Shown one piece after another: positions 9,796-17,986 of a stretch of DNA of 64,000 nt. This stretch comes from JAQTNA01 sp043743785 (GTDB lineage: Bacteria; Pseudomonadota; Gammaproteobacteria; Burkholderiales; Rhodocyclaceae), in the NCBI GenBank assembly GCA_043743785.1, contig JAYTVW010000141.1, forward strand, positions 1 through 64,000. The letters run 5' to 3'. The notes below the pieces were generated by a model. The model was given only the letters and a program-made list of their open reading frames with translations. It had not been told where the DNA came from and searched no databases. The translations under genes were made by a program, and so were the position numbers. The first letter of the stretch is position 1, and each line of letters begins with the position of its first letter.

Positions 9796-10005
9796 TTATG
9801 CGGGCGAAGGCAGCGGCTGTAATGGCATAAGGGAGCGAGCAGACACGATGAGGCGTTTGCGGATGCCTGCCCCAAGCTGTCGTTCGATTTCCCACATGGC
9901 AAGTCCTTTGACCACGGCTACTTGCTCAATTGCCGTGACGACCTCGCCAAACTTGGTGCAGATGTACTCGGCACCATGCTGAATAGATGACTGCATTTTC
10001 TTCAT
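9796..10005 (-). CDS. Small hypothetical protein
   Basis: A 69-residue reading frame (MKKMQSSIQHGAEYICTKFGEV) with a strong GGAGG ribosome site nine bases before its ATG. No family is recognised. An overlapping frame on the same strand contains a short Cys-containing stretch (ICGCPNTGRLNWVCQ) but has no credible start. Confidence 0.4.
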   Translation of the reverse strand: MKKMQSSIQHGAEYICTKFGEVVTAIEQVAVVKGLAMWEIERQLGAGIRKRLIVSARSLMPLQPLPSPA

Positions 10006-10191
10006 TTGCTATCGCCTCCAGGGTGGTCAAACGAGAATAATTCCTAGCCTTCGAGAAGGTCAAACCGCCATCCATCGAGATGGAAGTAACTACGCAGCGC
10101 ACCTTGGAACGCCTCTGTCGGGACAGGTAGTCGTCAGGCAAAAAGTTCTGACAGACCCAATTGAGGCGCCCCGTATTCGGGCACCCGCAAA

Positions 10192-10302
10192 TTACTGCAC
10201 GGTGTTGGTGCTGGACCGCCGGTTCCAGAAGGCAACCAGTACATAGGGTGCTGTGGCCGTCAGCACTGAGGCAAAGAGCATTTCCGCAATTTCTAGTTCC
10301 AT
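10192..10302 (-). CDS. Very small single-helix membrane protein
   Basis: A 36-residue ORF (MELEIAEMLFASVLTATAPY...) with a strong GGAGG site eight bases before the ATG. Residues 7-26 can span the membrane once; the tail is polar and positive (FWNRRSSTN). It lies upstream of the small gene at 9796-10005 on the same strand, which has an equally strong ribosome site, so the two may be cotranscribed. Function unknown. Confidence 0.5.
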   Translation of the reverse strand: MELEIAEMLFASVLTATAPYVLVAFWNRRSSTNTVQ

Positions 10303-10403
10303 GGCAAGTGCCTCCAGTCGATTTTAGTCGAGTAATATCACGCAAGACACATGCCTGATTCGTTCTGCCGTACTTTGAGGTAGGACGCTGAGAGGATGCG
10401 TGT

Positions 10404-11411
10404 TTACGGTGACACCGTCAGCAGGGTAAAGGTACCGGCTTTGAGTCGAGGGCGGACACCGCCAGCGCCAGGGGCATCGGTATCCGCGCTAACCGTGTAG
10501 ATACGGTGACTGGAGCTGTCCAGTGCCAGGGTCCGCGCCGTTGGTTTGGTGGCGAGCGTCTGGGCAACGGCGTAGGTGTCGGTGGAAATAACCGTGAGTG
10601 TGCCTTCGCCGTTTGAACTGAAGGCGAGGTGCCGCTGGGCATCAAAGGCCGTGGCGTCGCATCCCTTCCCAATAGGTACGCTTGCCAGGAGGTTGCCTGA
10701 AGTGCCGGACACCACAGCCATCGTCTGGTTGTGACAGCCAACAAACAGGCGGTCCGTTGCCGGGTCGATGGTCAGACCCGTGGGCTCGTCGCAAACCCTC
10801 GACAGGTCGTGCCGGGCGAGCACCGACAGCTTGGCGGTATCTACGACCGCCAGAAGATTCTGGTCCTCCACATTTACGTAGAGCCGGCCTTTGCCATCCA
10901 CTGCTGCGAACTCAAGCTTGCCGCCGATATCGATGGTCGCAAGAACCTTGTCGCTCACGGCGTCGATGACCGTCAGGCTACCGGCGTCCCCATTGGCCGC
11001 AAAGATGCGCTTGGTGAAGGCGTCATAGACGATGGCGTCGGGTTTCTTCCCGGTGGGCAGTGTTCCCAGCGCTTTCAGAGATGAAAGCTCGAAGACCGTG
11101 ACCGTGTTCGTTTTGCCATTGCTGGTAAACCCTTTGTTCAACTCCGGCGCCAGGGCAACGCCGTGGACGCCCGGGGTGTCGGCAAGGCTGCCCGCCATCC
11201 GGCCGAGGGTTGCGTCAAAGACATCCACATGGTCGCCGCGGGTGATGTACAGGCGATGGCTGTCCGCATCGAAGCTGAGGTAGTCCCACTTAACCTCGCC
11301 GGGAAGTACGGTTTGCCCTGTGACGTGATAAGCGAAGTCGGCAGCAACAACCGGCATGACAATCACTGAGCAGGAAAGGGCGACAAGTAAACGGCGAAGC
11401 ACGGTGCGCAT
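10404..11411 (-). CDS. Periplasmic YVTN-type beta-propeller protein
   Basis: A 335-residue protein with a signal peptide (MRTVLRRLLVALSCSVIVMP, cut after VVAA). It is built of repeating blades in the YVTN/NHL style: LYITRGDHVDVFDA, GFTSNGKTNTVTVFE, IFAANGDAGSLTVID, LYVNVEDQNLLAVVD, LFVGCHNQTMAVVS. These proteins act as periplasmic scaffolds or binders. The small membrane protein at 11458 is 46 bases upstream and probably cotranscribed. Confidence 0.8.
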   Translation of the reverse strand: MRTVLRRLLVALSCSVIVMPVVAADFAYHVTGQTVLPGEVKWDYLSFDADSHRLYITRGDHVDVFDATLGRMAGSLADTPGVHGVALAPELNKGFTSNGKTNTVTVFELSSLKALGTLPTGKKPDAIVYDAFTKRIFAANGDAGSLTVIDAVSDKVLATIDIGGKLEFAAVDGKGRLYVNVEDQNLLAVVDTAKLSVLARHDLSRVCDEPTGLTIDPATDRLFVGCHNQTMAVVSGTSGNLLASVPIGKGCDATAFDAQRHLAFSSNGEGTLTVISTDTYAVAQTLATKPTARTLALDSSSHRIYTVSADTDAPGAGGVRPRLKAGTFTLLTVSP

Positions 11412-11457
11412 GGCGGTATCCAGTAGGTGGGTGTCCAGAGGAAACTGGGACCGCAAC

Positions 11458-11682
11458 TTATTTTTGTGAGTCGGGTGAAGCCACGATATCCGCCGGCGCA
11501 GGGTTTTGGGCAGGCGATGAAGGAGAGGAATCCACTGCCGACTGCGCATCGGCCTGAGGCTGCAATCCGATGGTCGACGGTGGTGCCGACTCGTCTGCCC
11601 CAATTGCCAGAAAGATGAGAACTGCCAACACAGCGATGACCCAGGGCCATAGCGCTCCCCGTTTTCCAATTTGCTCGTTCAT
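11458..11682 (-). CDS. Small single-pass membrane protein
   Basis: 74 residues with a transmembrane helix at about residues 11-28 (LWPWVIAVLAVLIFLAIG) and a disordered Ser/Pro/Ala tail. An AGGAG ribosome site precedes the ATG. It is the first gene of a likely pair with the beta-propeller protein. Confidence 0.6.
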   Translation of the reverse strand: MNEQIGKRGALWPWVIAVLAVLIFLAIGADESAPPSTIGLQPQADAQSAVDSSPSSPAQNPAPADIVASPDSQK

Positions 11683-11776
11683 CCTGGCTCCTACGCGAAA
11701 GCGTCCTGCGATACTACGTTATCAACCCAAGCAACACCTCCCAAGACGAAGGGGAGCTCACGTTTCATCGTGCCCC

Positions 11777-12124
11777 CTACAGGCTCTTGGCCGATTGCAG
11801 CAATTCCGTTTCCTGCCATAGCGCGCGTGCGAATGTTTTCCAGATGGCGCTGCCATGGGTCAGCAGTCCGTCGTGGGCGCTCATTTCCATGGTTTTCAGC
11901 ATGAGCGCGGCCAGGCCAAATAGCTCGAATTTCGCCAAGGCGTGGTAATCGGTTGGCTCGCCTGGTCGGACGTGAGGCTGGTGCCCGGTATAGGTAAGTG
12001 CTTCGCGCGCAAGTGCACGCACGTCCGCTTCATCTTCCCAATTGATACCCAGGACGACGGCCTTGCGTTCGATTTCGCGGACAATTTCTTCGCTGTTTTG
12101 AACGTAGCTTCCAGTAACACTCAT
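11777..12124 (-). CDS. Hypothetical protein
   Basis: 115 residues from MSVTGSYVQNSEE. Soluble and helical, with EREAL/YTGHQPHVRPGEP-like segments but no domain I can name. An earlier in-frame start at 12226 adds residues that do not look coding. Confidence 0.55.
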   Translation of the reverse strand: MSVTGSYVQNSEEIVREIERKAVVLGINWEDEADVRALAREALTYTGHQPHVRPGEPTDYHALAKFELFGLAALMLKTMEMSAHDGLLTHGSAIWKTFARALWQETELLQSAKSL

Positions 12125-12271
12125 AGTCTTCTTGGTTCCGGGCCGTGGCCCAATGTTCATGTAGCTCAGGGAGAGGGCAGAACACCTCCCACAAGAGAGA
12201 AGGTTCCATGTTGCATCAGGCAGCAACGTCAGCCTCTGCCGACGATGCCGCCTGATGGGTCGCCCGAGGCG

Positions 12272-12709
12272 TTACTGTGCCGGCGGCGTTGCCGGAACCT
12301 GAATCCATCCACCTTGGCAGCTTGCAACGTACGGATAGTATTGGTTGCTTGCCCGGCAGAAGTACCAGCTATTCGGAGCCACTGGCGCTTGCACGACCGG
12401 TGCTGCAACCACGGGCGCCTGCTCGATAACCACCGTTGCCGGCGCGTAGGGGTCGGGGTAGGGATAGACGGGCGCCGCATAGGAGTACCACAGTGCTGAG
12501 TCCACGGCCGCACCGACCACCCACCACCAGCCTAGGCGACCGTCGTGTGGGCCGTTGTACCAGTGTCCGGTGGCCCAGTGGTGGACATCGGCTTCATGGA
12601 AGTGGCGAATGTCACCACCGCCGCGCCAATGACCTTCAGCCATCGCCGACATCGGAACTGTCACAACGACGGAGGCCAGAATCCCGAGTAACGCATTCTT
12701 GAGTTTCAT
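12272..12709 (-). CDS. Secreted protein with His-rich and YPYV-C domain
   Basis: 145 residues with a signal peptide (MKLKNALLGILASVVVTVP, cut near SAMAEG). The mature part has a His/Trp-rich stretch (HFHEADVHHWATGHW), a Pro/Val/Ala linker, and a C-terminal YFCRASNQYYPYVASCQGGW block with two Cys. That last block is common in secreted or outer-membrane lipoprotein-like proteins of beta- and gammaproteobacteria. An AAGGAG ribosome site supports this start. Confidence 0.7.
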   Translation of the reverse strand: MKLKNALLGILASVVVTVPMSAMAEGHWRGGGDIRHFHEADVHHWATGHWYNGPHDGRLGWWWVVGAAVDSALWYSYAAPVYPYPDPYAPATVVIEQAPVVAAPVVQAPVAPNSWYFCRASNQYYPYVASCQGGWIQVPATPPAQ

Positions 12710-13224
12710 GGTGATTGCTCCTTTATGGTAGGTGCCGCATCTGACGGAACAGGGATAGTGGGGTGGCCGCATGCATGGGTACATTTCTATTGCGGGGAGA
12801 GCTTGGGGTGAAGCATAACCATCTGAAATGTAGCTTGCTGTAAGCGTTGGTTTCCGGCAACAGACCTTCCTTGACCAGGAAGGCTCATTGTCTGGGGGTG
12901 CCCCGCGGGAGTTGACTCTTCTCGAAGGCTTGGACAGGGGGCGGCCATCAAATTGCTGGCAGCCAGCGACGCCGGCCTGCATTGAAGGGGTACGGCTTTT
13001 GGCGAGAGTGCAGCCGCCCAATGGCGTTAGGCAGACGAGCCAAGGCAACTCGGGCGCGTACGCAGGTTTGCAAAATTTCAGTTTCGCGTATGTAGCATGC
13101 TGCGATGCAGCTTGCGTTTCAAGATTCATGAGTAGAGGATTAATGCTCGGTAGCTCGGCATTTATCTGAGCGCTAGTGCCATGACGGGAAACAACAAAAA
13201 TTATGGGCTTGGGGGAGATGACAA
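12710..13224. other. Intergenic stretch, no gene seen
   Basis: About 500 bases between divergent genes. The open frames on either strand lack ribosome sites and recognisable protein sequence. I see no RNA or repeat here. Confidence 0.4.
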
Positions 13225-13446
13225 ATGAAGAAGGGGACAATTTCCGGCTGGTTTGACAACGAGAGAACCGGTACTCGCGAACTGTGGTGCCTCGGCGAGG
13301 TTCTCCGCGCTTGGCCGCGGGACGTCATTGACAGTTCGAATGACTACGCGCCTTGGAGCACTTACCCCAATCTACCTTATGGACTTGCGGACCTGCCCAT
13401 TTCTCTTGGACAACGGCCGTCATTCTCTGGGCAGGGCGCGGTTTAA
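13225..13446 (+). CDS. Doubtful small ORF
   Basis: 73 codons starting MKKGTISGWFDNERTG, with a GGGGGAG ribosome site. The first dozen residues faintly recall the start of cold-shock domains, but the rest does not, so it may be a decayed gene. Low confidence. Confidence 0.22.
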   Translation: MKKGTISGWFDNERTGTRELWCLGEVLRAWPRDVIDSSNDYAPWSTYPNLPYGLADLPISLGQRPSFSGQGAV

Positions 13447-13527
13447 CTTCTCGAATATGCGCGGCAGACACACCAATGTGGCGGCAGGTTTCTCGCTAAT
13501 CTGATTTGAATGAAACAGGAGTGCAGC

Positions 13528-13716
13528 ATGAGCAAGTCGATGACCCCCGAACAGCTATTTCACGCCAACGCCTCCAACCTGGAAGTTCTTCAAAGCTTTG
13601 CAAAAACCACAATGGCCGCGGCGGAGCGTCTGGTTGCCTTGAACCTGAATACGACCCGAGCCCTGTTGGAAGATAGCGTCGCCAATGCCAAGGCGTTGCT
13701 TGGCGTAAAAGACTTA
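13528..13716 (+). pseudogene. Phasin gene, 5' fragment
   Basis: N-terminal part of a phasin, the protein coating polyhydroxyalkanoate granules. It starts at MSKSMTPEQLF behind an AGGAG site; AERLVALNLNTTRALLED is the typical phasin helix. It reads to GVKDL, where the IS630 element enters at a TA. Removing the IS and one TA copy joins this fragment in frame to the 3' fragment at 14816. Confidence 0.85.
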
Positions 13717-13808
13717 AGCTCTCCACAGAAACTTAGTCGGTAGCAATGTCGCACGGGTGCCTTATTTGTCATAGGATGCGGGCTTCGACAGGGCGATGAC
13801 ACGACGAG

Positions 13809-14249
13809 ATGAAGCAAAGAGAACTGGAGTTGTCGGTAGAGGACAGGGCCGCGTTGGCGGCGATCATCAAGAAAGGCCGAGACTGGCGGATGCGGGATCG
13901 CGCGCAGACGGTGTTGTATTTTGGCGACGGGTGGCAGGCAAAGGCGATTGGGGAGAAGCAGGAGTTGGACCTGGATACGGTCTATAAGCGGCGCAAGGTA
14001 TGGCTGGAAAGCGGGATTTTGTCGCTGGCGGATAAACATCGGAAGGGCGCGCCGTCAAAACTGAGCGCCAGCCATCGGGAACAGATCAAGACATGGGCGC
14101 TGGCGGAGGCCTTGACTGCCCCCGCGCTGCTGGCAAAGCTAAAGGAAGAGTTTGGGGTGAGTGTTCACGTCAATACGCTGAGCGCGGCGCTGAAGAAGAT
14201 GGGGCTCGTGTGGATGCGTACCCGGCATAGTCTAAAAAAAACGGGATGA
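13809..14249 (+). CDS. IS630 transposase, N-terminal reading frame
   Basis: 146 codons: a helix-turn-helix DNA-binding region (WQAKAIGEKQELDLDTVYKR) followed by a second HTH with HVNTLSAALKKMGLVW, ending RTRHSLKKTG. The frame closes just after a run of eight A (14234-14241), and the catalytic domain continues in another frame. With seven A the two frames would be one protein. Confidence 0.85.
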   Translation: MKQRELELSVEDRAALAAIIKKGRDWRMRDRAQTVLYFGDGWQAKAIGEKQELDLDTVYKRRKVWLESGILSLADKHRKGAPSKLSASHREQIKTWALAEALTAPALLAKLKEEFGVSVHVNTLSAALKKMGLVWMRTRHSLKKTG

Positions 14250-14253
14250 CCTG

Positions 14254-14808
14254 ATGTTCCGTAAATCTCAATCCGAAATCAAGGAGTTACTTGTTCGTGC
14301 GGAGTGCGGAGAAATCGAACTGGCGTACGTGGACGAAGCTGGCTTCTCCCAGGCCCAGCCAAACCGTAGCGCTTGGACGCTGGTCGGAAAACGCCACATG
14401 ATTTATGCCAAGCGCGGCAAGCGGCTGAATGTCATGGGTGCCCTGCTGTCTTCGGGAAAGCTGTTTACGGTCAAGTATTGGGAAACGGCGACGGCACTAT
14501 TTTTCGCCGGCTTTCTCGGCCTGCTGAGCGACTTTGTGGGCAAACCGCTGACCGTGATTCTGGACAACGCCTCGATTCACAAGGCCAAGGCCATTCAGCC
14601 GCTGCTGAAGGTCTTGGCGCAACGTGGGTTGACGCTGTATTTCCTGCCGCCCTATAGCCCGGAACTAAACCGTATCGAGAAGCTCTGGCACAAGATGAAA
14701 TATGTGTGGATGGACTTCAAGACCCGCGACGCCCAGATCCTCGAAGCCGATGTCGATGAAATCCTGGACGGCTTCGGTGGTCCGTGTTACCGAATGAATT
14801 TCTGTTGA
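14254..14808 (+). CDS. IS630 transposase, catalytic reading frame
   Basis: The DDE half of the IS630 transposase: YVDEAGFSQ (first Asp), VILDNASIHKAK (second Asp), and LPPYSPELNRIEKLWHKMK (catalytic Glu). The native sequence probably joins from the A8 run (KRDDLMFRKSQ) by frameshifting or transcript slippage; the ATG at 14254 is only the first start in this frame. The end of the frame forms the right inverted repeat. Confidence 0.85.
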   Translation: MFRKSQSEIKELLVRAECGEIELAYVDEAGFSQAQPNRSAWTLVGKRHMIYAKRGKRLNVMGALLSSGKLFTVKYWETATALFFAGFLGLLSDFVGKPLTVILDNASIHKAKAIQPLLKVLAQRGLTLYFLPPYSPELNRIEKLWHKMKYVWMDFKTRDAQILEADVDEILDGFGGPCYRMNFC

Positions 14809-14813
14809 GAGCT

Positions 14814-15163
14814 TACAAGACCTTGCCGCACTCCAGCCATCCCTTGAAAAAGTTGGGGCCTACTCCCGAAGCGTGTATGAAATCACGACCCAGGCGCAAG
14901 AGGAATTCAACCAGGCCATCAAGGCGCAATTCGACGAAGTAAATTCGAACATCATTGCGGCACTGGAGACGGCGGCAAGTTCCGGACCGGCCGGTTCTGA
15001 TGTGACTGTGAAGTCAGCCATTGCTGCTGCAAACTCGGCTTTTGACAGTCTGAACAGCGCAGCCAAGCAAGTGGCAGCATTTGCCGAAGGGTCGGGGCCT
15101 GTCGGAGCTGCCGCCGCCCCAAAGCCTGCTGCACCAGCGGGCAAACGAAAGAAGGCCCCCTAA
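14814..15163 (+). pseudogene. Phasin gene, 3' fragment
   Basis: Continuation of the phasin cut by IS630: after the TA it reads QDLAALQPSLEKVGAYSRS, then VYEITTQAQEEF, and ends in the Ala/Pro/Lys tail usual for phasins (PAAPAGKRKKAP). A GTG at 14873 could start a short product. No new promoter is evident. Confidence 0.85.
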
Positions 15164-15299
15164 TCCTCGAGAGGTACGCGGCGGCCCTTCCATCTGCATG
15201 GGCCACCCGTAGCCGAGTACGTTGGTTGGCCCTGGCTTTGAGCGGTTCGCCTTGCAGTGAGAGGAGTTTCACCTACCCGCTTCAGCAAAGGACATTCAA

Positions 15300-15563
15300 A
15301 TGCCGTTTTTCAAAATCCCCATGGAAGATGGGCCTGAGGCCGAAGCCATGTTCCCCTGGGTCTATGTGGAAGGCACCGATGCCCATGCTGCCTATGATTT
15401 TGCGATTTGCCACATCCCCTGCGGACTCGGCGAGGCGAATGACGAAGTGCGGCCCATCGAAATGGTCCCTGACGAGGAAATCCTGAACATGCCTTGGCCC
15501 ATCTTCACACTTGCCTACTTTGGACTGTGTCATGAGGATGATGTTGTCACCTGCGCCAAGTGA
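15300..15563 (+). CDS. Hypothetical protein
   Basis: 87 residues, acidic, starting MPFFKIPMEDGPEAE behind an AAAGGA site. No signal peptide or recognised domain; two Cys (CHIPCG) near the middle. Stands alone between the phasin and the FlaG-type genes. Confidence 0.5.
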   Translation: MPFFKIPMEDGPEAEAMFPWVYVEGTDAHAAYDFAICHIPCGLGEANDEVRPIEMVPDEEILNMPWPIFTLAYFGLCHEDDVVTCAK

Positions 15564-15721
15564 GGGGCGTGAGCACGGCCCCACTGCCTCGTTTCAGGTC
15601 ATTATGAAATTGGTGTCTGGCTGTGTGGGCGGGGGGTTTTGTCTCGCCCAAAATTTCACGCAGGGTTGGGTCAAAATCGGCCACTTTTGCATCGTGCCCA
15701 CAGGTTCGCGCCCTGGGAGCA

Positions 15722-15748
15722 TCAAGAAAATCTCATCCAAGCCGTAAT
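15722..15748 (+). promoter_or_regulatory. Sigma-28 (FliA)-like promoter
   Basis: TCAAGAAA, an 11-base spacer and GCCGTAAT (15741-15748) follow the flagellar sigma-28 layout TAAAGTTT-N11-GCCGATAA. It lies about 50 bases before the small gene at 15800, which is followed by a FlaG-like gene, fitting late flagellar control. Motif-based inference. Confidence 0.45.
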
Positions 15749-15799
15749 GGCAGGAAGGACGTTGCTGTCGCACGTTTATAACCAACAGAGGAAAATACA

Positions 15800-16012
15800 A
15801 TGAGCATTAGTTCCGTCGGCGCAAGCGCCAGCAGCAACTTTGCCGCCCAAGCAACCCAGCGTACATCTGGAGCCGCTACCGTGCAGAAACAAGGTGGTGA
15901 CAGCGATGGCGACTCGGATGGCACAACCGCAGCCCCTGCCAAATCGGCGAGTTCTCCTACTGTCAACTTGTCTGGCCAGACGCTAGGAAAATTGATTAAC
16001 GTCACAGCTTGA
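15800..16012 (+). CDS. Small Ser/Ala-rich protein near FlaG
   Basis: 70 residues (MSISSVGASASSNFAAQ...), low complexity with an acidic SDGDSDG stretch, ending VNLSGQTLGKLINVTA. Its first residues echo those of the FlaG-like protein at 16110 (MSLQPIGASALPSN), so the two may share an origin or an export signal. A GAGGA ribosome site and an upstream sigma-28-like promoter support it. Confidence 0.5.
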   Translation: MSISSVGASASSNFAAQATQRTSGAATVQKQGGDSDGDSDGTTAAPAKSASSPTVNLSGQTLGKLINVTA

Positions 16013-16109
16013 ATCCGAATGCCGACAGCCCTCTCGGTTACAAACAGGAGGGCGGTTCGCTGTGTATTAAGATAATTTACTTGGTATTTCGAGAAAGAAA
16101 AGGTGGGGA

Positions 16110-16487
16110 ATGAGTCTTCAACCAATCGGGGCGTCGGCTCTGCCTAGTAATGCCACAGGCCAGTCGGCCTCTGTCGCGCCTTCCTCGTCCTTTGCGCCTT
16201 CATCTCTTACTACGGGAAGTGTGGCTGACTCCAAGCCAGCAACCCCAGCGCAGAAGCCGACAGACCAGCAGGTTCAGCATGCCGTAAGCGACCTGCAGCA
16301 AGCCGTGGCCCAACACACGGAAGGTTTGGAGTTCTCACATGACAAGGCAAGTGGCCGGGATATAGTCAAAGTTGTGGATACCGCTACCAATAAAGTAATT
16401 CGACAGTTCCCCTCCGAGGAAGCTCTCAACTTGGCGCATTCCATCGGCAATCCCATGAGTGGTTTGCTTATAAATCAGAAGGCTTGA
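16110..16487 (+). CDS. flaG: FlaG-like flagellar protein
   Basis: A 125-residue protein. The N-terminal half is Ser/Thr/Pro-rich. The C-terminal half matches FlaG: LEFSHDKASGRDIVKVVDT, then VIRQFPSEEAL and a final GLLINQKA. FlaG influences flagellar filament length. It lies 97 bases after the small gene at 15800. No fliD or flagellin gene is beside it, which is unusual. Confidence 0.75.
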   Translation: MSLQPIGASALPSNATGQSASVAPSSSFAPSSLTTGSVADSKPATPAQKPTDQQVQHAVSDLQQAVAQHTEGLEFSHDKASGRDIVKVVDTATNKVIRQFPSEEALNLAHSIGNPMSGLLINQKA

Positions 16488-16872
16488 TTTTGCCGTGGCG
16501 GCGGCACAGCGCGTCATGGAAGTCACCCGGTTCTGAACGTCATTAAGCACCCGGCCCGGGAAGCTTGGTGAAAGCCACCGTAAAAGACCTCTTTATTTTG
16601 GCCAGAGGCCAAGTCAATTGGGCTATTCAATGGCGGCTCTTTATATAAAAGCGGCCGTGTCGTTGCGGAAAACCTGTCCGGCCGCTTAGGGTTGGTTGCG
16701 GTCATACGACCAGCCCTGGACCAAGCCACATTTATTCATATGAGCTTACGGACTCAGCGTTTTTGCCCCCTCTCAATCTTCTGAATCTCGGCAACGCAAC
16801 ATATTCCCTCCACCCACCCCCTTTTTTCAGAGTTGCACATCGAATTTGAAAACACGAGACGACGGAACGCCC
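16488..16872. other. Intergenic, with one strong hairpin
   Basis: No gene seen. AAGCGGCCG (16649-16657) pairs with CGGCCGCTT (16679-16687), which may end the FlaG transcript or the convergent SWIM gene. The rest is T/C-rich and featureless. Confidence 0.4.
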
Positions 16873-17976
16873 TCAGCGGATCGCGAATTCGTCACGGCGA
16901 TGCCCTGCGGCTTCGGCAGCCATGAGCCAAGCCGGCGTACGACCACGGCCGCTCCAGGTGGCACCGGTCACCGGATCGCGGAATCTGGCACCATCAGTGC
17001 CTGTGGAATGAGGCATATCCTGTGCGGCGTTGGTAATGTCGTCGAGCGTCAGGCCCAGTTCCGCCATACGCTCCTTGATTCTGGCGATCGCCCGGGCCGG
17101 GGATTTTTCCACCCAGGGTTTCCTGGCGGCTGGCGCCTTTCGCGGCGCGGGCGTCGTGGGTGACTTCGTTCCCGTCTCAGGGGGAAGGTCCTGCGCGGCC
17201 TTGGATTTGGAAGTAACTTTGACAGGTGCCGGCTTTGCCCGCGAAGTGGGGGGCTTCACCGGCAGCGGGGTTTCGTCCATCTCAATGCCGAACACATCAG
17301 CCAACAGAGCATCGTCGAGCACCCGTTCTGACTTCGGGCCCGGCTTTGGCAAGCCGGCCCCGGCCTGGCTGACCAGATCCTGGGCATCCACCTGCCGCAG
17401 CCTGAACAGTAACTCAGGCTGTTTATCCAGGCGTGCCCCCACCCCATACAGAACGGCGGCAATATGCTTGCACATATAGGCGCCGTCCGGGCAACTACAG
17501 TTGAAGCTCATTTCCTTGGGCGTGGGGAAGAGGCCGCTGTGCGGCATGCAGATACGCTGCATTACGGCCGAGGACAGCTTGCCCTGCAACAGGTCCACCA
17601 GCGTATCAATCGAGCCCGCACAATCCGTACCGATGGCGTGCCAGTGTTGCGGCGGCACCGCCGCAACCTTGACGCTGACCTTGTAGAGGCTCGAGCCCAT
17701 GACCTGCGCCTGAACTTCGCCCGCCTTGATCGCGAAGTCGACCACCGAACCATTGCGCACATAGGTGCGCCCACGCGGCAAACGATTGGCGTAATCACTA
17801 TAGGCTTCCAGGTTGTCGCACCAGGCCTGGCCCCAGAAGGTTTTGGCGATGGCGCCACGAAAGGCCTCGATGGGCGAGAAATCAAGACCCGCTTTGCGCG
17901 CCTTGGCGGCGGCTTTTTCGGCCTTTTTACGCCGCTCGGCGACGGGGACATACGGCTTCCAGCCGAAGTAGCTCAT
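16873..17976 (-). CDS. SWIM zinc-finger protein with H-NS-type DNA-binding tail
   Basis: 367 residues. The middle carries a SWIM finger (CSCPDGAYMCKH, about residues 162-173). The preceding region (WGQAWCDNLEAYSDYANRLPRGR) is typical of the SWIM proteins encoded beside SNF2 helicases. A long Lys/Pro/Ala linker leads to a C-terminal H-NS DNA-binding motif (FRDPVTGATWSGRGRTPAW, about residues 328-346), close to that of the H-NS protein at 23301. The gene lies 10 bases after the SNF2 helicase stop, so the two are one operon and probably one complex. The tail may target it to AT-rich DNA. Confidence 0.88.
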   Translation of the reverse strand: MSYFGWKPYVPVAERRKKAEKAAAKARKAGLDFSPIEAFRGAIAKTFWGQAWCDNLEAYSDYANRLPRGRTYVRNGSVVDFAIKAGEVQAQVMGSSLYKVSVKVAAVPPQHWHAIGTDCAGSIDTLVDLLQGKLSSAVMQRICMPHSGLFPTPKEMSFNCSCPDGAYMCKHIAAVLYGVGARLDKQPELLFRLRQVDAQDLVSQAGAGLPKPGPKSERVLDDALLADVFGIEMDETPLPVKPPTSRAKPAPVKVTSKSKAAQDLPPETGTKSPTTPAPRKAPAARKPWVEKSPARAIARIKERMAELGLTLDDITNAAQDMPHSTGTDGARFRDPVTGATWSGRGRTPAWLMAAEAAGHRRDEFAIR

Positions 17977-17986
17977 GGTCGCGGCC

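Larger units (their letters stand above)
13717..14813 (+). mobile_element. IS630-family insertion sequence
   Basis: 1,097 bp with imperfect inverted ends (AGCTCTCCACAGAAAC at 13717 against AGCTCTCAACAGAAAT read inward from 14813). TA dinucleotides lie on both sides (13715-13716 and 14814-14815), the TA target duplication typical of the IS630/Tc1-mariner group. It splits a phasin gene. Confidence 0.9.

Noticed and set aside
9926..10345. 139-codon minus-strand ORF with several Cys (ICGCPNTGRLNWVCQ)
   Set aside because: It lacks a start with a ribosome site and overlaps two better-supported small genes in other frames.
12710..13240. Long upstream extension of the secreted protein at 12272
   Set aside because: The extension has no homology or coding character, and a signal peptide with a good ribosome site begins at 12709.
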